DNA of 64,000 nucleotides from Prinsepia uniflora (taxonomy: Eukaryota > Streptophyta > Magnoliopsida > Rosales > Rosaceae): contig CM064862.1 in the NCBI GenBank assembly GCA_032719365.1, positions 55,705,840 through 55,769,839 of the forward strand, in the 5' to 3' direction. Every line of letters starts with the position of its first letter. Position 1 is the first letter of the stretch. A model generated the notes under the pieces. That model searched no databases and was not told where the DNA came from. It was given only the letters and a program-made list of their open reading frames with translations. Below are positions 20,808 through 34,074 of this stretch, one piece after another. Both the position numbers and the translations under genes were made by a program.

Positions 20808-21535
20808 CTAGAGGTTGGCTTCTATACCGTGTTGGCTGATCATAAAGCCCAAGAACTTACCCAAGCAAACCCTAAAGACACACTTGGCTGGGTTGCAGCG
20901 CATTCTGAACTTCTTCAAAATGACGAACATGCGAGTAAGGTTTGTGATGTGTTGGTTGGCGGTTTTACTCTTGATGAGCATATCGTCTAAATAAACCTCC
21001 ATGGTTTTCCCAATCTGATGGGCGAACATGTAGTTGACAAGGCGTTGATAGGTTGCCCGAGCGTTCTTCTGGCCAAAGGGCATATGACATTGTAACAGTA
21101 TAAGCCCCAGTTGGCACAGAATGTGGTATGTATCTGGTAGGCCAGATGCATGAATATCTGGTCATATCCCAAGTAATCATCTATGAAGCTTAGTGGCTCA
21201 TACCCAATTGTGACGTTGAACAATTGGTTGAATTTGGGCAGAGGAAAACTGTCTTTGGGGTACACCATTTTCATGTCGGTGATGCCGATGCACATACGCC
21301 AAGGACCAAAGGGTTTCTTGCAGAAAACTACGTTGGCTACCCAGACCGTATAGACGGCCTTGCAGACAAAGTGGATGGTGCCGAACTTGAAAATTTCTGC
21401 CTTCATGGCTTCAAAGCTCGGATTGATGCTGAGTCGGTGACTGATGAAGCCGGTCAAGATGATAGGCTTGTAGGTGTACAACCATGCAAAGACCTCATAG
21501 TTGTCCCGTATAAATTTGATCAGGTCAGCGCATAA
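20808..21535 (-). pseudogene. Element T reverse transcriptase
   Basis: The N-terminal part (about 21481-21090) shows F-C-K-K-x-x-G-P-W-R-M-C-I, YPKDSFPLPKFNQL, PLSFIDDYLGYDQIFMH and GLYCYN. The frame then shifts near 21085, and the second part (21083-20808) gives MPFGQKNARATYQRLVN, the catalytic box VYLDDMLIKS and GKFLGFMISQHGIEAN. The YLDD aspartates are kept. About 30 residues are missing ahead of the WVANVVF segment compared with Tat-clade RTs as I know them. A frameshift and a deletion make the enzyme non-functional. Protease lies upstream in the same frame as the N-terminal part. Confidence 0.88.
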
Positions 21536-21802
21536 GGATTAGCTGAGCATGATGCTGATTTTAACTTTCAGATCGGCGACGTCGCAGGAGAGGATGACTT
21601 CATCGACCTCCTCAATGGGTTGATGGTTCGATGTGGTCGAGTGGATACGTGGGTCTTCGATCAGTCCATCCTTTATATTCTGAGCGATCTAAGGGTCAAT
21701 ATGGTCGGCCTCGAAGGCTAATTGGATAACTGCCATTGTTCTTTTTGGCTGGGTGATGGCTTTCCATGCTAGATTGGGAGAATTACAAGTTCGTGCTGCC
21801 AT

Positions 21803-22193
21803 CTAGTCTCCAAGGACCTGTCTGATGCCTATGGGAGTTGGGAACTGAACCAGTAGTGGATGGGTAGAGAAGATCACTTGGAGCTGGTTGATCATGTCGC
21901 GCCCTACTATCACATTGTATGCATTCGGGTAATCGTCCACCAAGAAGGGAGTGAGAACGGTGGTGCGCTTGGGGTTTTCTCCAATCAAAGAGGTAAAGTC
22001 ACTGTGCCGGTTGGTACAATCGAGTCCCTAGTGAAGCCAACGAGAGGGGCAGGAGATCGGTCTAGGTTGGACTCTAGGATACCGAGCCATTTGTAGGCCT
22101 TCATGAAGATCATGTAGATCGATCTTCCTATTTCAATCATGATCCTTCTAATGTCGAAGTTAGAGATAAATACTTGGATGACGATCGGGTAGT
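21803..22193 (-). pseudogene. Element T aspartic protease
   Basis: From 22190 leftwards the minus strand reads VIQVFISNFDIRRIMIEIGR, APLVGFTRDSIVPTGTVTLP and, further on, NAYNVIVGRDMINQLQ and VQFPTPIGIRQVLGD. This is the order of a Tat-clade protease (active-site region, G-F-x-x-D-S-x-x-x-x-G-T, then the N-A-I-I-G-R box). The active-site aspartate position appears as E in I-E-I-G-R. A stop near 21995 separates the two halves. The right end is cut by solo LTR C. Confidence 0.8.
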
Positions 22194-22409
22194 TGTAACG
22201 ACCCGAAAATTCAGAAAAGGAGATTTTGGAAAATTTTGAATGAAATTACAATTTTGCCCCTCGTTATAAAAGCCGAAAGTTGACCTTTTGATCGGGAACC
22301 ACATTTGGACTTTCCGTAAGGACCGTTGGGTAAGTCTCGAGACGATGAGTCCGTAGACAGACGGCACGCGTCAATCGAAATTTGGATGACAAAGTTACGG
22401 GTCTAGATA

Positions 22410-25400
22410 TGACATGACCCATCCTAATCCCCCTGGGATTACCGTGGAATGTGCCCTGCTCCCGTCCAACAAGATGTGTCAGACAAGGGATAACCAAAAG
22501 TCACTGCCCAAACGGGGCTTCCAGAGTGCGCAAGGATCGATGGAGGAGGCGTGTAATGTTCCAATCTCTGCTGCAGCCGCATCCGTATCAACCTGAAGGG
22601 CATTAAAACCAATAAAAGTTGTGAGTGGACAAAAATCATTAAGTTTATTAAACAGATTTATAAGACATTTATGCCCTCCAATAAAAACGTATGCATTCCA
22701 CGAAAACAAGTAACCAAAACGTTTGCTCAACCAAGCCATTAGGGCCTTAGCCCAAAAACCGTAACTCAAAACCAAGTGTGGGAACTCAGCTCAAAACTGT
22801 GGAATACCACATCCAGACATATTAAAACCATATGGGCCACCGCCCAAAGCCATAAACATAAATCCACAAATCCCAAACCATTTAGGGTCCCCGACCCGAA
22901 ATACCATTTCAATAACCAATAATCCATTTGTACTACATAAACACAAATCCAACCGAAAAGCCATTTCATAGATTCATTAATCCATATTTACCACATTACC
23001 ATCTCCAGCATCCCAGATGCTTAGCGTCCCAGACGTCATATCTCACGGTATAATAAGCTACGCATGCTGCCCGGGGTCTCTCCGGGTCCATATCTTTGAC
23101 ATCAATGATGTCTGACGTCCCAGACGTCAATCATAGAAATCCTGCTCCTGAGTCACAATACGGTCCGGTAACTCCGTACAATGATCCCTTGCAGACAATG
23201 CACCGAGACTTCCCCAGTGTCCCGGACATCTGGAGGAGACCATCATATATCCTCGTATCCAGATGGTATATGGAAAACAGTTTTATTAAATCATTTCACA
23301 ACATTACAATGGGCCCTGCCCGAAATCTTCATAAAACATTACAATTCCATTTAGGGTCCCTGACTCGAAATCATATTTATAACCCAACTTGGCCCCATGC
23401 CCGATTTTGTAAACCACTGGGCCCACGGACCGATTTATAAACCACTTGGCCCCTGACCCGAATTCGTAAATCAACTGGGCCCCTGGCCCGATAATATCAC
23501 TCAAATGGGTCTTAGCCCGTTTTCATAAACAACTGGGCCCCTGGCCCGATTTCATAAAGCAATTAGGCCCCTGGCCCGATTACGTAACTCAATTGGACTC
23601 CAAGTCCGAGGTTTCCAAACAAGTGGGCCTCAAGCCTGAGTTTATCTTTCCAATTTTAAAATCATTTCATCAAATCTTATCCAAGACCATAAACATGGAA
23701 AATCCGTGCAAAACCGGAAAAACCTCGATTTACGTGCAAGCACGTAAATCGCCTCGAAATATGTGAAACCGTATAATTTACCAACAACCAAATCAACAAC
23801 ATACAATCACAATCATAATCCATATAAAACAGTTAAGAATGCATAGAATTTATAAAACCAAAGTCCACTAACAGACCGTTTAACGATACGCCTCGATACG
23901 AGTGCCATAGGCCTTCCTGGGCCACACCACTAACACCGGGACTCCCAATCCTCTCCAAATTACATTAGAGGGTCACTAACCTCTTCATTAACATCCTATT
24001 AAAGTCCCATAATTTTCCCGAATTTTTAACTATTTTTAAACTTGATTTAAAACCTTCGGACGTCCCGAACAATATCGAGACGGTGTCCGATCGACACGAA
24101 ACCAATCTCAAAATGTTCATTACATTGTATAGATTTAAAGTCAAGTTGGAAGTTTCCCCAAAATACCCTCCACGCGCCCTCATGCGCCGCCCATAGGGGC
24201 TGCGCGTGAAGTCCACGCGTGGTGAACAGTGTCATCGTCTACCTCCGCGAACCGGGTTCACAGTTCAGTCGAACCGGTGGCCGGTTCTCAGTCAATCCTT
24301 AACAATTTTTAGTTCTGTTTGTTCCTACATCTTCGTCTCATTAATTCCAGTTGATCCAAGGTTTAAAAACTAAGAAATAAGCTCGTTTCACTACCTGTTC
24401 GTGGAGGAGTGCAGACCGACCACCTGCAACCGTCGTGCCTGCACGATCCCGGCCACCTTTCGTCTTGGTTTTGCACTCACCAAACTCCTAAGACCGTTAG
24501 AAACAACTCCTAATTAACATAATCGAACTACTAGCCTCAAAACTCACACTACCATTTTTACCCGAAAACCGACTCACGGGTTTGGGGGCTTACCTCGCCG
24601 CCGTGGTCACCACCGTGGCCACCTCCATGCCTAATTGACCTCAGGAACATCCTTCATCCTTCTAAAACGATCAAAACCAGTCTACATCGATTTTCCAATT
24701 TCTGAAATTTTTGCTCCTCTCTGTTTTCTTCTCCGCCGTCAACCTCGCCGTCTCCCGTCGTGCCAAGCTCACAGCAGTCATCACATAGTCCTCCGCACTG
24801 CCTCATAGACATGGTGGTGATGTGTAGATGAAGGAAAGGGAGAGATGAGATGGATGGTGCAGATGCAATCTGGGAGTGAGATGGACGGCAGGTATTAAAA
24901 GGAGTAAAATAACTTATATTTAAATGTTGAGTGGAGACATGATCCAGATTTTAGGGAGTGTGGGGATGAGTAACACGTGGCACTCATCCAAGGGTCCAGA
25001 TTCGTTAATTACTGTTCACCTATTTAAATATTATTTTAATCAAAATCTCGGTTCGTTCGGTTACTCGAATTCGTTCCCGTGACCATAACTTCGTCGTCGG
25101 AACTCCCATTTCGGCATGCCGCCTATCTACCGATTCGTACGTAACAGTCCTTGGCCCTCGTCCATCGGACCTCCCGGGTCAAAAGTCAACATTTGGCCCC
25201 AAATACTCGGAATTACCAAAATGCCCCTAAACTTCCGAACATCATAACTTTCTCCTCGAATGTCGGAATCGAACGTGCCACCTGTCTATGAACTCGTGAC
25301 ATCCCGAACTACGTCACGGTCATCGGTCAAAGTCTGTTTGACCGCTCGATCAAAAAGTCAACATTTTGCCCACGACCAGGGGCAAAACGGTCATTTTGCA

Positions 25401-25495
25401 CATTTTGTCCGATTTCGCACTACTAACCACCGATCAACCTCACTAATCAAGATTAGTCACTAATCTAATCCCGAAATTCGGGACGGGTCGTTACA
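22410..25495 (-). mobile_element. Element H 3' LTR, 3086 bp
   Basis: It begins TGACATGACCC on the plus strand (one base from the TGACAGGACCC of the other LTR) and ends GGGTCGTTACA. An array at about 23310-23640 repeats ACTGGGCCCCTGGCCCGAT-type units of roughly 30 bp. The as-1-related block reads TGACATCCCGAACTACGTCA (25297-25316). Confidence 0.93.
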
Positions 25496-25496
25496 A

Positions 25497-25570
25497 CCTT
25501 CCCTCCTTAATTAATTTCGTCCTCGAAATTCCAACTGATCTAAACTCAAACGTTCTTCCCTCCTTAATTA
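25497..25570 (-). other. Duplicated polypurine tract of element H
   Basis: Minus-strand AATTAAGGAGGGAAGG lies next to the LTR (about 25497-25512). A second AATTAAGGAGGGAAG lies about 57 bp further in (25554-25570). Each is preceded by a TTTCGAGGACGAAA-like hairpin (the inner one as TTCCGAGAACGAAA). Only the one touching the LTR should define the LTR edge. Confidence 0.8.
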
Positions 25571-28500
25571 GTTTCGTTCTCGGAACTCTACTACCCTGAT
25601 TCCACAAACACCCCGTGGAAAGTGGAATCGACCTCGTAACACGTGTACACCCGTACAACAACTAATCAGAACAAACTGCACACAAACGTACCACTAGTAC
25701 TCATAACGCATTGACTACATTCGACCCCGTCGAATGACTGAAACTACCTGTTTCGAATTAACACCACTTGTCCAATCTACCCTCTTGTTGATACAACAAC
25801 TCGACGGTTCCTTTCCCACTTACCAATCTATCCTGGTATTTACTCCCACTAGGAGTCATCAGACCTCACTCAACAATCTACGTTGACACATTCCGACAAT
25901 CTGTCACCACTTGGCAGTTGTCAGTCGAAAACCAACACTAGACTCACTCGTGGCTACACAAGCCACCAACTTACTTGACTTAAATATACGCTTACCGACA
26001 TTTCACCCGACTCGTGTGTAATTAGACTCATCAGAAATACCATGACCCATTGCATAGTATCTAATGTCCGATCTCGACCTCGACTAATCCATTGGTATCA
26101 GAACCAATCCGGCTACCAACATGCCCACCGACACACCTCGGGTATAACTCATCGACCAGACTACAACCACCTAGGTCATAGCTAAACACGTTCCAATAAT
26201 GGAGTAAAGTTACAAAATCCAGCATGGGACAAATCGAAACTCCACCCATCATCTAGTTCCAATTCCGAATCCGAATCCGCAATTTCGTAAGAAATCCCGA
26301 ATCCAAACCCAGACATCACATTTTAATTCATTTCCAAATCCGAATTCGAAATCATTATTCCGTAAGCTAGCATTTGGAATAATCATTCCGTACCCAAATC
26401 CGGAAATCTATTTTCAAGTTCCAAAATCGAATCCAGAATCGTCATCCAGAAATTCTATTCCAAAACCCGAAATCTCGTTCACGTCTACCAAGACACACCA
26501 TAACCGAACCTATCGGTTACTTGTTCAATAAATTCGATTGACTTCATAGGGAAGCCAATCCAACCTCCACACGTCTAAGGTTGACAGAATCCGACCACGT
26601 CGGAAACCTACTCACTCGAGTAATAAACCATCTGGACTCCACTTCGAAAAGAAGTTCAATCCCGTCATTTACGACTCACAAACCAAAGTAAGAGTGATAA
26701 ACTCTCCCCCTATCTGGATCATCAAGATCACGACTCAGATTCGACACTGCGTCCCTGACTATAAACGTCACGATCCTACACCACCTAGGATCCACACAGT
26801 TAACCACTAGATTCCAAACCATAGGGTCTTACACCCTCATCTAATTCGCATACTGTCACAACGTTCGACAACTAACTCCCACAACTAGACAGATCAGTCA
26901 ACGACGAGGCACATCGAGACTGCGGATTCTCACTGATTACCTCGTATCGATCCTTGCCATCCCACCCAGGAAAAACCAAAGATGATCCAAAACGATGACG
27001 CCAATGATCATCATACGTGGATGCAAACAAAACTCGCTGCACTCACCACGCCATGTAACCCAACATCGTCTGCCACCAAGCAGAAAATGAAAAATCTCAT
27101 TTACCTAACTTCGAAATACGCAACTCCTCTTGATGACCCCAAAACACACATGGGCCCACCAACCAATACACGCTCAACGTACTGGTAACTACAATCAATG
27201 TCTGCCAGGGCAGAAAACAAGAAGTCAAACCCAACGACTTCAGAATACCTATCATCGATGCGGAACGAGCACTCCTCTCGTCCCACAATCACAACTCTCC
27301 TCGAAATTAAGGTTCCAACCGAGTTGGAACCAGACATGCTCCCAAAGAGATGTCAAGTCCAACCACTGGACTTCCTACATTCTCAACTCACTTGGACAAC
27401 CACGTGTCCACAATCAATCCGTTATTGTTTCGTTCGCACATCCCAACCTTTACAGGTTCAACACTCGGTTTTCCAAGTTCTCAATCATACCTTTTTATCC
27501 ACTCATCAGTTGTCATTTTACCACTGTCGGGACTGATCCCAACACATCACAATCTCAACTGGATCCTATCCAGTCCATCACTCAGCCACTACCAAATCTC
27601 AACTACCGAACATATGTCCATCATGATGGAGTCACACCCCAACTCGTGGCTCATCGTCATTGCAATCACCGACACTAGCACCAGCGCTAGTACCAGCACC
27701 AACACACTATCACCAACACTAGTATCAGTACACAGGCATCCATACTAGCATCAGCACAAAAGTACCAACATACAACCATCCACACTTGCACACCGTGTGC
27801 AAATCGGATAACCCTGGATCTCCGATCATACCGAACGACGATCCCGAACCTATACTCGTACCCCACAACTATGGGTACCACCATTCTGACAACCCGCATC
27901 AGGATAATGAACACTCCCTGAACGTCCCCTGATCCTCAAGTATTGTAACCACACTAAATACCCTCGATAGCCAGTCATCTCCACATGACTACCGACCAAC
28001 GGTCATTGCTATCGAGATCCGTATCCACACATCACACTAATACACGGTCTAACTCGGGATTCCATAATTTATCTCATACCGTACCCATGGATCGAATCCC
28101 ATCGTTCTGACTAGACTCACTGGAGTCATCCACATGGTCATCCATGACCTCAGCCACTCGTCGCAGCACAAGTTCTCATCCACTAGTCATAACTAAGGTT
28201 CGCCTTTTTAATACTAGGGTTCCACAATCACACCCTATGGTTCCACCGAACCCAACTGCTCTCTATAATAAAATCCACAACCTGACCGACCCTGCGGTCC
28301 TGACATCGTATAGACGTCAAATCCGATCTTACCATCCACTCAACGTAGGTTCCACCACTAAGGTCATCGGCTAACTCCGATGTACCAACATCCCTCACCC
28401 TAGCAATCACCACTAGGGTCCACAATTTTTTTTTTTACCATTACTCAAACGAGGTTCCTCGAATCTAGCTGCACCTAGCAGCACAACAATCTAATATAAC

Positions 28501-28698
28501 ATGACCGAACCGACGGTCCCACATTACCAGTTCATCACATACAACCCCACTTGGGTCGAATCACGTTGACGCACAGCGTATCGGGCCAATCACACTCTAT
28601 CCACTATTCAATCCAAAAACTATCTATCAGGTTGATAACGAATTGCAGCCCAAAGAGACATCACAACCTCGACCTGCGCGCACAAAAAGAGCAACCCT
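25571..28698 (-). other. Element H internal region, non-coding
   Basis: I find no gag, protease, RT or integrase motif on either strand. The longest open frame (27130-27678, plus) is low-complexity and antisense to the element. Close to the primer site the minus strand reads CGCAGGTCGAGGTTGTGATG, then TGTCTCT and later TATCAACCTGATAG. This is nearly the same as the corresponding part of K (36790-36845). A degenerate CTAGTACCAGCACC-type repeat lies near 27675-27770. Confidence 0.8.
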
Positions 28699-28710
28699 GC
28701 TCTGATACCA
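28699..28710 (-). other. Primer binding site of element H
   Basis: The minus strand reads TGGTATCAGAGC, matching the initiator tRNA-Met complement, three bases from the 5' LTR. Confidence 0.92.
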
Positions 28711-28713
28711 AGT

Positions 28714-31700
28714 TGACAGGACCCATCCCAATCCCCCCGGGATTACCGTGGAATGTGCCCTGCTCCCGTCCAAGAAGATGTGTCAGACAAGGGATAACTA
28801 AAAGTCACTGCCCAAACGGGGCTTCCAGAGTGCGCAAGGATCGATGGAGGAGGCGTGCAATGTTCCAGTCTCTGCTGCAGTCGCATCCGTATCAACCTGA
28901 AGGGCATTAAAACCACTAAAAGTTGTGGGTGGACGAAAATCATTAAGTTTATTAAACAAATTTATAAGACATTTATGCCCTCCAATAAAAACGTATGCAT
29001 GCCACGAAAACCAGTAACCAAAACGTTTTCTCAACCAAGCCATTAGGGCCTTAGCCCAAAAACCGTAACTCAAAACCAAGTGTGGGAACTCAACCCAAAA
29101 CTGTGGAATACCACATCCAGACATATTAAAACCATATGGGCCACCACCCAAAGCCATAAACATAAATCCACAAATCCCAAACCATTTAGGGTCCCCGACC
29201 CGAAATACCATTTCAATAACCAATAATCCATTTGTACCACATAAACACAAATCCAACCGAAAAGCCATTTCATAGATTCATTAATCCATATTTACCACAT
29301 TACCATCTCCAGCATCCCAGATGCTTAGCGTCCCAGACGTCATATCTCACGGTATAATAAGCTCCGCGTGCTGCCCGGGGTCTCTCTGGGTCCATATCTT
29401 TAACATCAAAGATGTCTGACGTCCCAGACGTCAATCATAGAAATCCTGCTCCTGAGTCACAATACGGTCAGGTAACTCCGTACAATGACCCCTCGCAGAC
29501 AATGCACCGTGACTTCCCCAGTGTCCCGGACATCTGGAGGAGAACATCATATAACCTCGTATCCAGATGGTATATGGAAAACAGTTTTATTAAATCATTT
29601 CACAACATTACAATGGGCCCTGCCCGAAATCTTCATAAAACATTACAATTCCATTTAGGGCCCCTGACCCGAAATCATATTTATAACCCAACTGGGCCCC
29701 ATGCCCGATTTTGTAAACCACTGGGCCCACGGCCCGATTTATAAACCACTGGGTCCCTGACCCGAATTCGTAAATCAACTGGGCCCCTGGCCCGATAATA
29801 TCACTCAAATGGGTCTTAGCCCGTTTTCATAAACAACTGGGCCCCTGGCCCGATTTCATAAAGCAATTGGGCCCCTGACCCGATTACGTAACTCAATTGG
29901 ACTCCAAGTCCGAGGTTTCCAAACAAGTTGGCCTCAAGCCCGAGTTTATCTTTCCAATTTTAAAATCATTTCATCAAATCTTATCCAAGACCATAAACAT
30001 GGAAAATCCGTGCAAAACCGAAAAAACCTCGATTTACGTGCAAGCACGTAAATCGCCTCGAAATACGTGAAACCGTATAATTTACCTACATCCAAATCAA
30101 CAACATACAATAACAATCATAATCCATATAAAACAGTTAAGCATGCATAGAATTTATAAAACCAAAGTCCACTCATAGACCGTTTAACGATACGCCTCGA
30201 TACGCATGCCAAAGGCCTTCCCGGGCCACACCACTAACACCGGGACTCCCAATCCTGTCCAAATCACATTAGAGGGTCACTAGCCTCTTCATTAACATCC
30301 TATTAAAGTCCCGTAATTTTCCCGAATTTTTAACTATTTTTAAACTTGATTTAAAACCTTCGGACGTCCCGAACAATATCGAGACGGTGTCCGATCGACA
30401 CGAAACCAATCCCAAAATGTTCATTACATTGAATATATTAAAAGTCATGTTGGAAGTTTCCCCAAAATACCCTCCACGCGCCCTCACGCGCTGCCCAAAG
30501 GGGCTGCCCGTGAAGTCCACGCGCGGTGAACAATGTCATCGTCTACCTCCGCGAACCGGGTTCACAGTTCAGTCGAACCAGTGGCCGGTTCTCAGTCAAT
30601 CCTTAACAATTTTTGGTTCTGTTTGTTCCTACATCTTCGTCTCATTAATTCCAGTTGATCCAAGGTTTAAAAACTAAGAAACAAGCTCGTTTCACTACCT
30701 GCTCGTGGAGGAGTGCAGACCGGCCACCTTTCGTCTTGGTTTTGCACTCACTAGACTCCTGAGACCGTCAGAAACAACTCCTAATTAACATAATCGAACT
30801 ACCAGCCTCAAAACTCACACTGCCATTTTTACCCGAAAACGGACTCACAGGTTTGGGGGCTGACCTCGCCGCCGTGGTCACCACCGTGGCCACCTCCATG
30901 CCTAATTGACCTCAGGAACATCCTTCATCCTTCTAAAACGATCAAAACCAGTCTACATCGATTTTCCAATTTCTGAAATTTTTGCTCCTCTCTATTTTCT
31001 TCTCCGCCGTCAACCTCGCCGTCTCCCGTCGTCTCCCGTCGTGCCCAGCTCACATCAGTCATCACATAGTCCTCCACACGGCCTCATGGACATGGTGATG
31101 ATGTGTGATTGTTCCACAATGGTGAGCCGTGTGCGTGTTCACGGGTGGGGGAAATATAACAGAGTGAGGGGGGGGTGAGTCTGATCAGTAGATGAAGGAA
31201 AGGGAGAGATGAGATGGATGGTGCAGATGCAATCTGGGAGTGAGATGGACGAGTGATATTAAAAGAAGGAAAATAACTTATATTTAAATGTTGAGTGGAG
31301 AAATGATCCAGATTTTAGAGAGTGTGGGGATGAGTGACACGTGGCATTCATCTAAGGATCCAGATTCGTCAATTACTGTTCACCTATTTAAATATTATTT
31401 TAATCAAAATCTCGGTTCGTTCGGTTACTCGAATTCGTTCCCGTGACCATAACTTCGTCGTCGGAACTCCGATTTCGGCATGCCGCATGTCTACGGATTC
31501 GTATCGACGAGACCTACGTAACGGTCCTTGGCCCTCGTCCATCGGACCTCCCAGGTCAAAAGTCAACATTTGGCCCCAAATACTCTAAATTACCAAAATG
31601 CCCCTAAATTTCCGAACATCATAACTTTCTCCTCGAATGTCGGAATCGAACGTGCCACCTGTCTATGAACTCGTGACGTCCTGAACTACGTCACGGTCAT

Positions 31701-31872
31701 CGGTCAAAGTCTGTTTGACCGTCCGATCAAAAAGTCAACATTTTACCCATGACTAGGGGCAAAACGGTCATTTTGCACATTTTGTCCGATTTCGCCCTAC
31801 TAACCACCGATCAACCTCACTAATCAAGATTAGTCACTAATCTAATCCCGGAATTCGGGACGGGTCGTTACA
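28714..31872 (-). mobile_element. Element H 5' LTR, 3159 bp
   Basis: TGACAGGACCC to GGGTCGTTACA. The hairpin array at about 29612-29945 repeats GGGCCCCTGGCCCGAT units. TGACGTCCTGAACTACGTCA (31674-31693) is the as-1-related block on the minus strand. The GATGAGTGACACGTGGCATTCATC near 31329 is a decayed form of the U3 palindrome. Confidence 0.93.
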
Positions 31873-34046
31873 AGATACATAAGGGCATTTTGGTAATTAT
31901 GTGTTGTAGGGGGAAAAAGGTAATTTGAGCAGGTATTAGCTGATTCAGCCGCGTGATTAGTCACTGGCTTCATTAAGTGAAATCTGTCATTGTAAGGAAA
32001 CAATTAGTGGCTTAACCGCTTAAGTGAAATGGACGGTTTGAATAATGAGGTCTGAATAATCCTTTCCACTGTTAGGCCTTACTACTTTGATGCTAAGCTC
32101 CACCTGAAGCAGCCAATATTTCCCTATTCGATTTATTTAGGGGGATTAAGAGAGGGAGAACGGAGAATTGAGATTGAGAGAGGAAGAAAAGTGATGAAAA
32201 TTGTGAAAGAAAAACCCAAAACCCAAAACTTGTTCTTGAGAGAATGAGAATTGAATTTTGAGTTGTAGGCCAGCCCAAGTCAAATTAAGGTTAGATTAAG
32301 GCTTCTGGGACCTTGATTAGTCGAACCCAATCAAGAACGAAGGAAATCGGTGGTGTCTTGGCCGTGAACGGGAGTCCTCAACCCCTCAAAAATTCGAGGT
32401 GGAGTTCAGGTAATTGGAGGTAAGGGTGCTAGAAATTCATTTCAAAATCATCTTTAGAATGAACCTACGCTGCCCCCTGATTAAGTAATCGAAGAACTCA
32501 ATGAGTATTTGATGACATTAGATGATGAACATTCTTCGAAAAATTTGTATTAAGTTAGATTAGTTTAAGCCAACTATTGATGTAATTCATTCCACATAAC
32601 CTTAATTAGCATTAAACCGATGAAATTCGACGTTTTAATTGGTGAAAATGATGTAGAATTGATGGGCATTGAGTCGGGTTCACACGCGGGTTGCAAACCC
32701 GTTTGACAGCGGAAACCGGTGAGGACGATGGTACTGTAGCTGGCGCGTGAACTTCACGTGCAGCCACTCACGGAGGCGCGTGGGGACGCGTGAGACCGAA
32801 TCTCAAGGTGAGTTCAACATGAAACTTGCTCCTTTTAATGTAACGAACATTTTGGCACTGGTTTCGAGGAAATTAGATATCGTTTCGATAGTGTTTAGTG
32901 TATCCGAAGTTTTCGTATACGTTTAAAATACGTATTTAAATCCCGAAAAAATTGGGTAAAATTATATGAGATATATTGAAGTGTTAGTGACCCTTGATAA
33001 TGATTTTAGACTGGAATTGTGATTTCTGGAATTTACGGAAAAACGTGTAGCTCGGAAGCGGGTCGTTTGGACGGTGTGTGAGTGGACTTTGCTTTCTAAA
33101 TTTCAATGCATGCATAATTGTTTTCTATGCTTTATATTTATGATTTCTATGTTTATGCTTATGGTAATTACGATTACCATATTTACACGTAATTCTATAT
33201 GCAATACGTAATTGCACGTATTTCAAGAATATGATTTATGCTATGCTTTGATGATAATTTGATGGATGATTTTATATGGTTTATACATATCATGTTTTGA
33301 TAATGATTGATGATGTGACATTGGGTTTGCATGTGAATTCGAGCACGAGAACCATTTCGATAAAATATGATTTCGGATTTGGTTTTGGAATTTGGATTAC
33401 GATGGATTTTAGATTTTTGTGAATTACACATGATTTTGGGTTTAAAGACCCGGTACTATTGCTGGATCTAGTTTTTGGGTTTAAAGACCCCGTTGATTGA
33501 TGACGGGAGAGGGCCCTTGATTAATACGTTTTGAGTTTAAAGTGTAACGACCCGTCCCGAATTAATGGAATTAATTAAGGATTAATGAAGATTAGCAAGG
33601 CTAATCGGATATTAGACGAGGATTAACGGACGTTCGGGCGAAATGACGATTTTGCCCACAGAATGGGCAAATCGTTGACTTTTCATTCGGACGGTCAAAT
33701 GGACTTTGGCCAATGACCGTGACGTAGTTCGTGACATCACGAGTTCATAGACATGTGGCACGCTCGATTTCGACGTCCGGGGAAAAAGTTATGACGTTCG
33801 GAAGTTCAAGGGCATTTTAGTAATTTAGGCAAAAAGTTGCCTTTTGGACCGAGAGGTCCAATGGCCGAGGGTCGAAGACCGTTACGTAGATCGGGATGAT
33901 ACGAATCCGTAGACAGGCGGCACGTCGAATTCGGACGTTCGACGGCGAAGTTACGATTCGCGGAAGTTGTGAAGTACTATTCACAATAACACGTTTTTCG
34001 AGGGAAGTGGAATTAGGTGGGGCCCAGGGTTTTGTCAGTGGCCCAA

Positions 34047-34074
34047 TGGATGAGTGACAAGTGTCACTCATCCA
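34047..34074. promoter_or_regulatory. Perfect 13+13-bp palindrome in the U3 of K
   Basis: TGGATGAGTGACA, spacer AG, then TGTCACTCATCCA. The identical palindrome is in the 3' LTR at 39899-39926. Versions with one or two changes are in E, F and L. This degree of symmetry, kept across diverged LTRs, suggests a binding site for a dimeric factor or a structural element. Confidence 0.6.

Larger units (their letters stand above)
22410..31872 (-). mobile_element. Element H: complete non-autonomous LTR element, 9463 bp
   Basis: The two LTRs are 22410-25495 (3') and 28714-31872 (5') on the minus strand, with AGATA on both outer flanks (22405-22409 and 31873-31877). Primer site and polypurine tract are in the correct places. 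The 3.2-kb internal region has no gag or pol motif on either strand. The LTRs are nearly identical except for a few indels, including about 90 bp present only in the right LTR near 31095-31190. Near the primer site the internal sequence matches that of element K. Confidence 0.93.

Noticed and set aside
27130..27678. 182-codon open frame on the plus strand (and overlapping frames)
   Set aside because: It lies antisense in the non-coding interior of H, is low in complexity and has no recognisable domain; other frames overlap at similar length.
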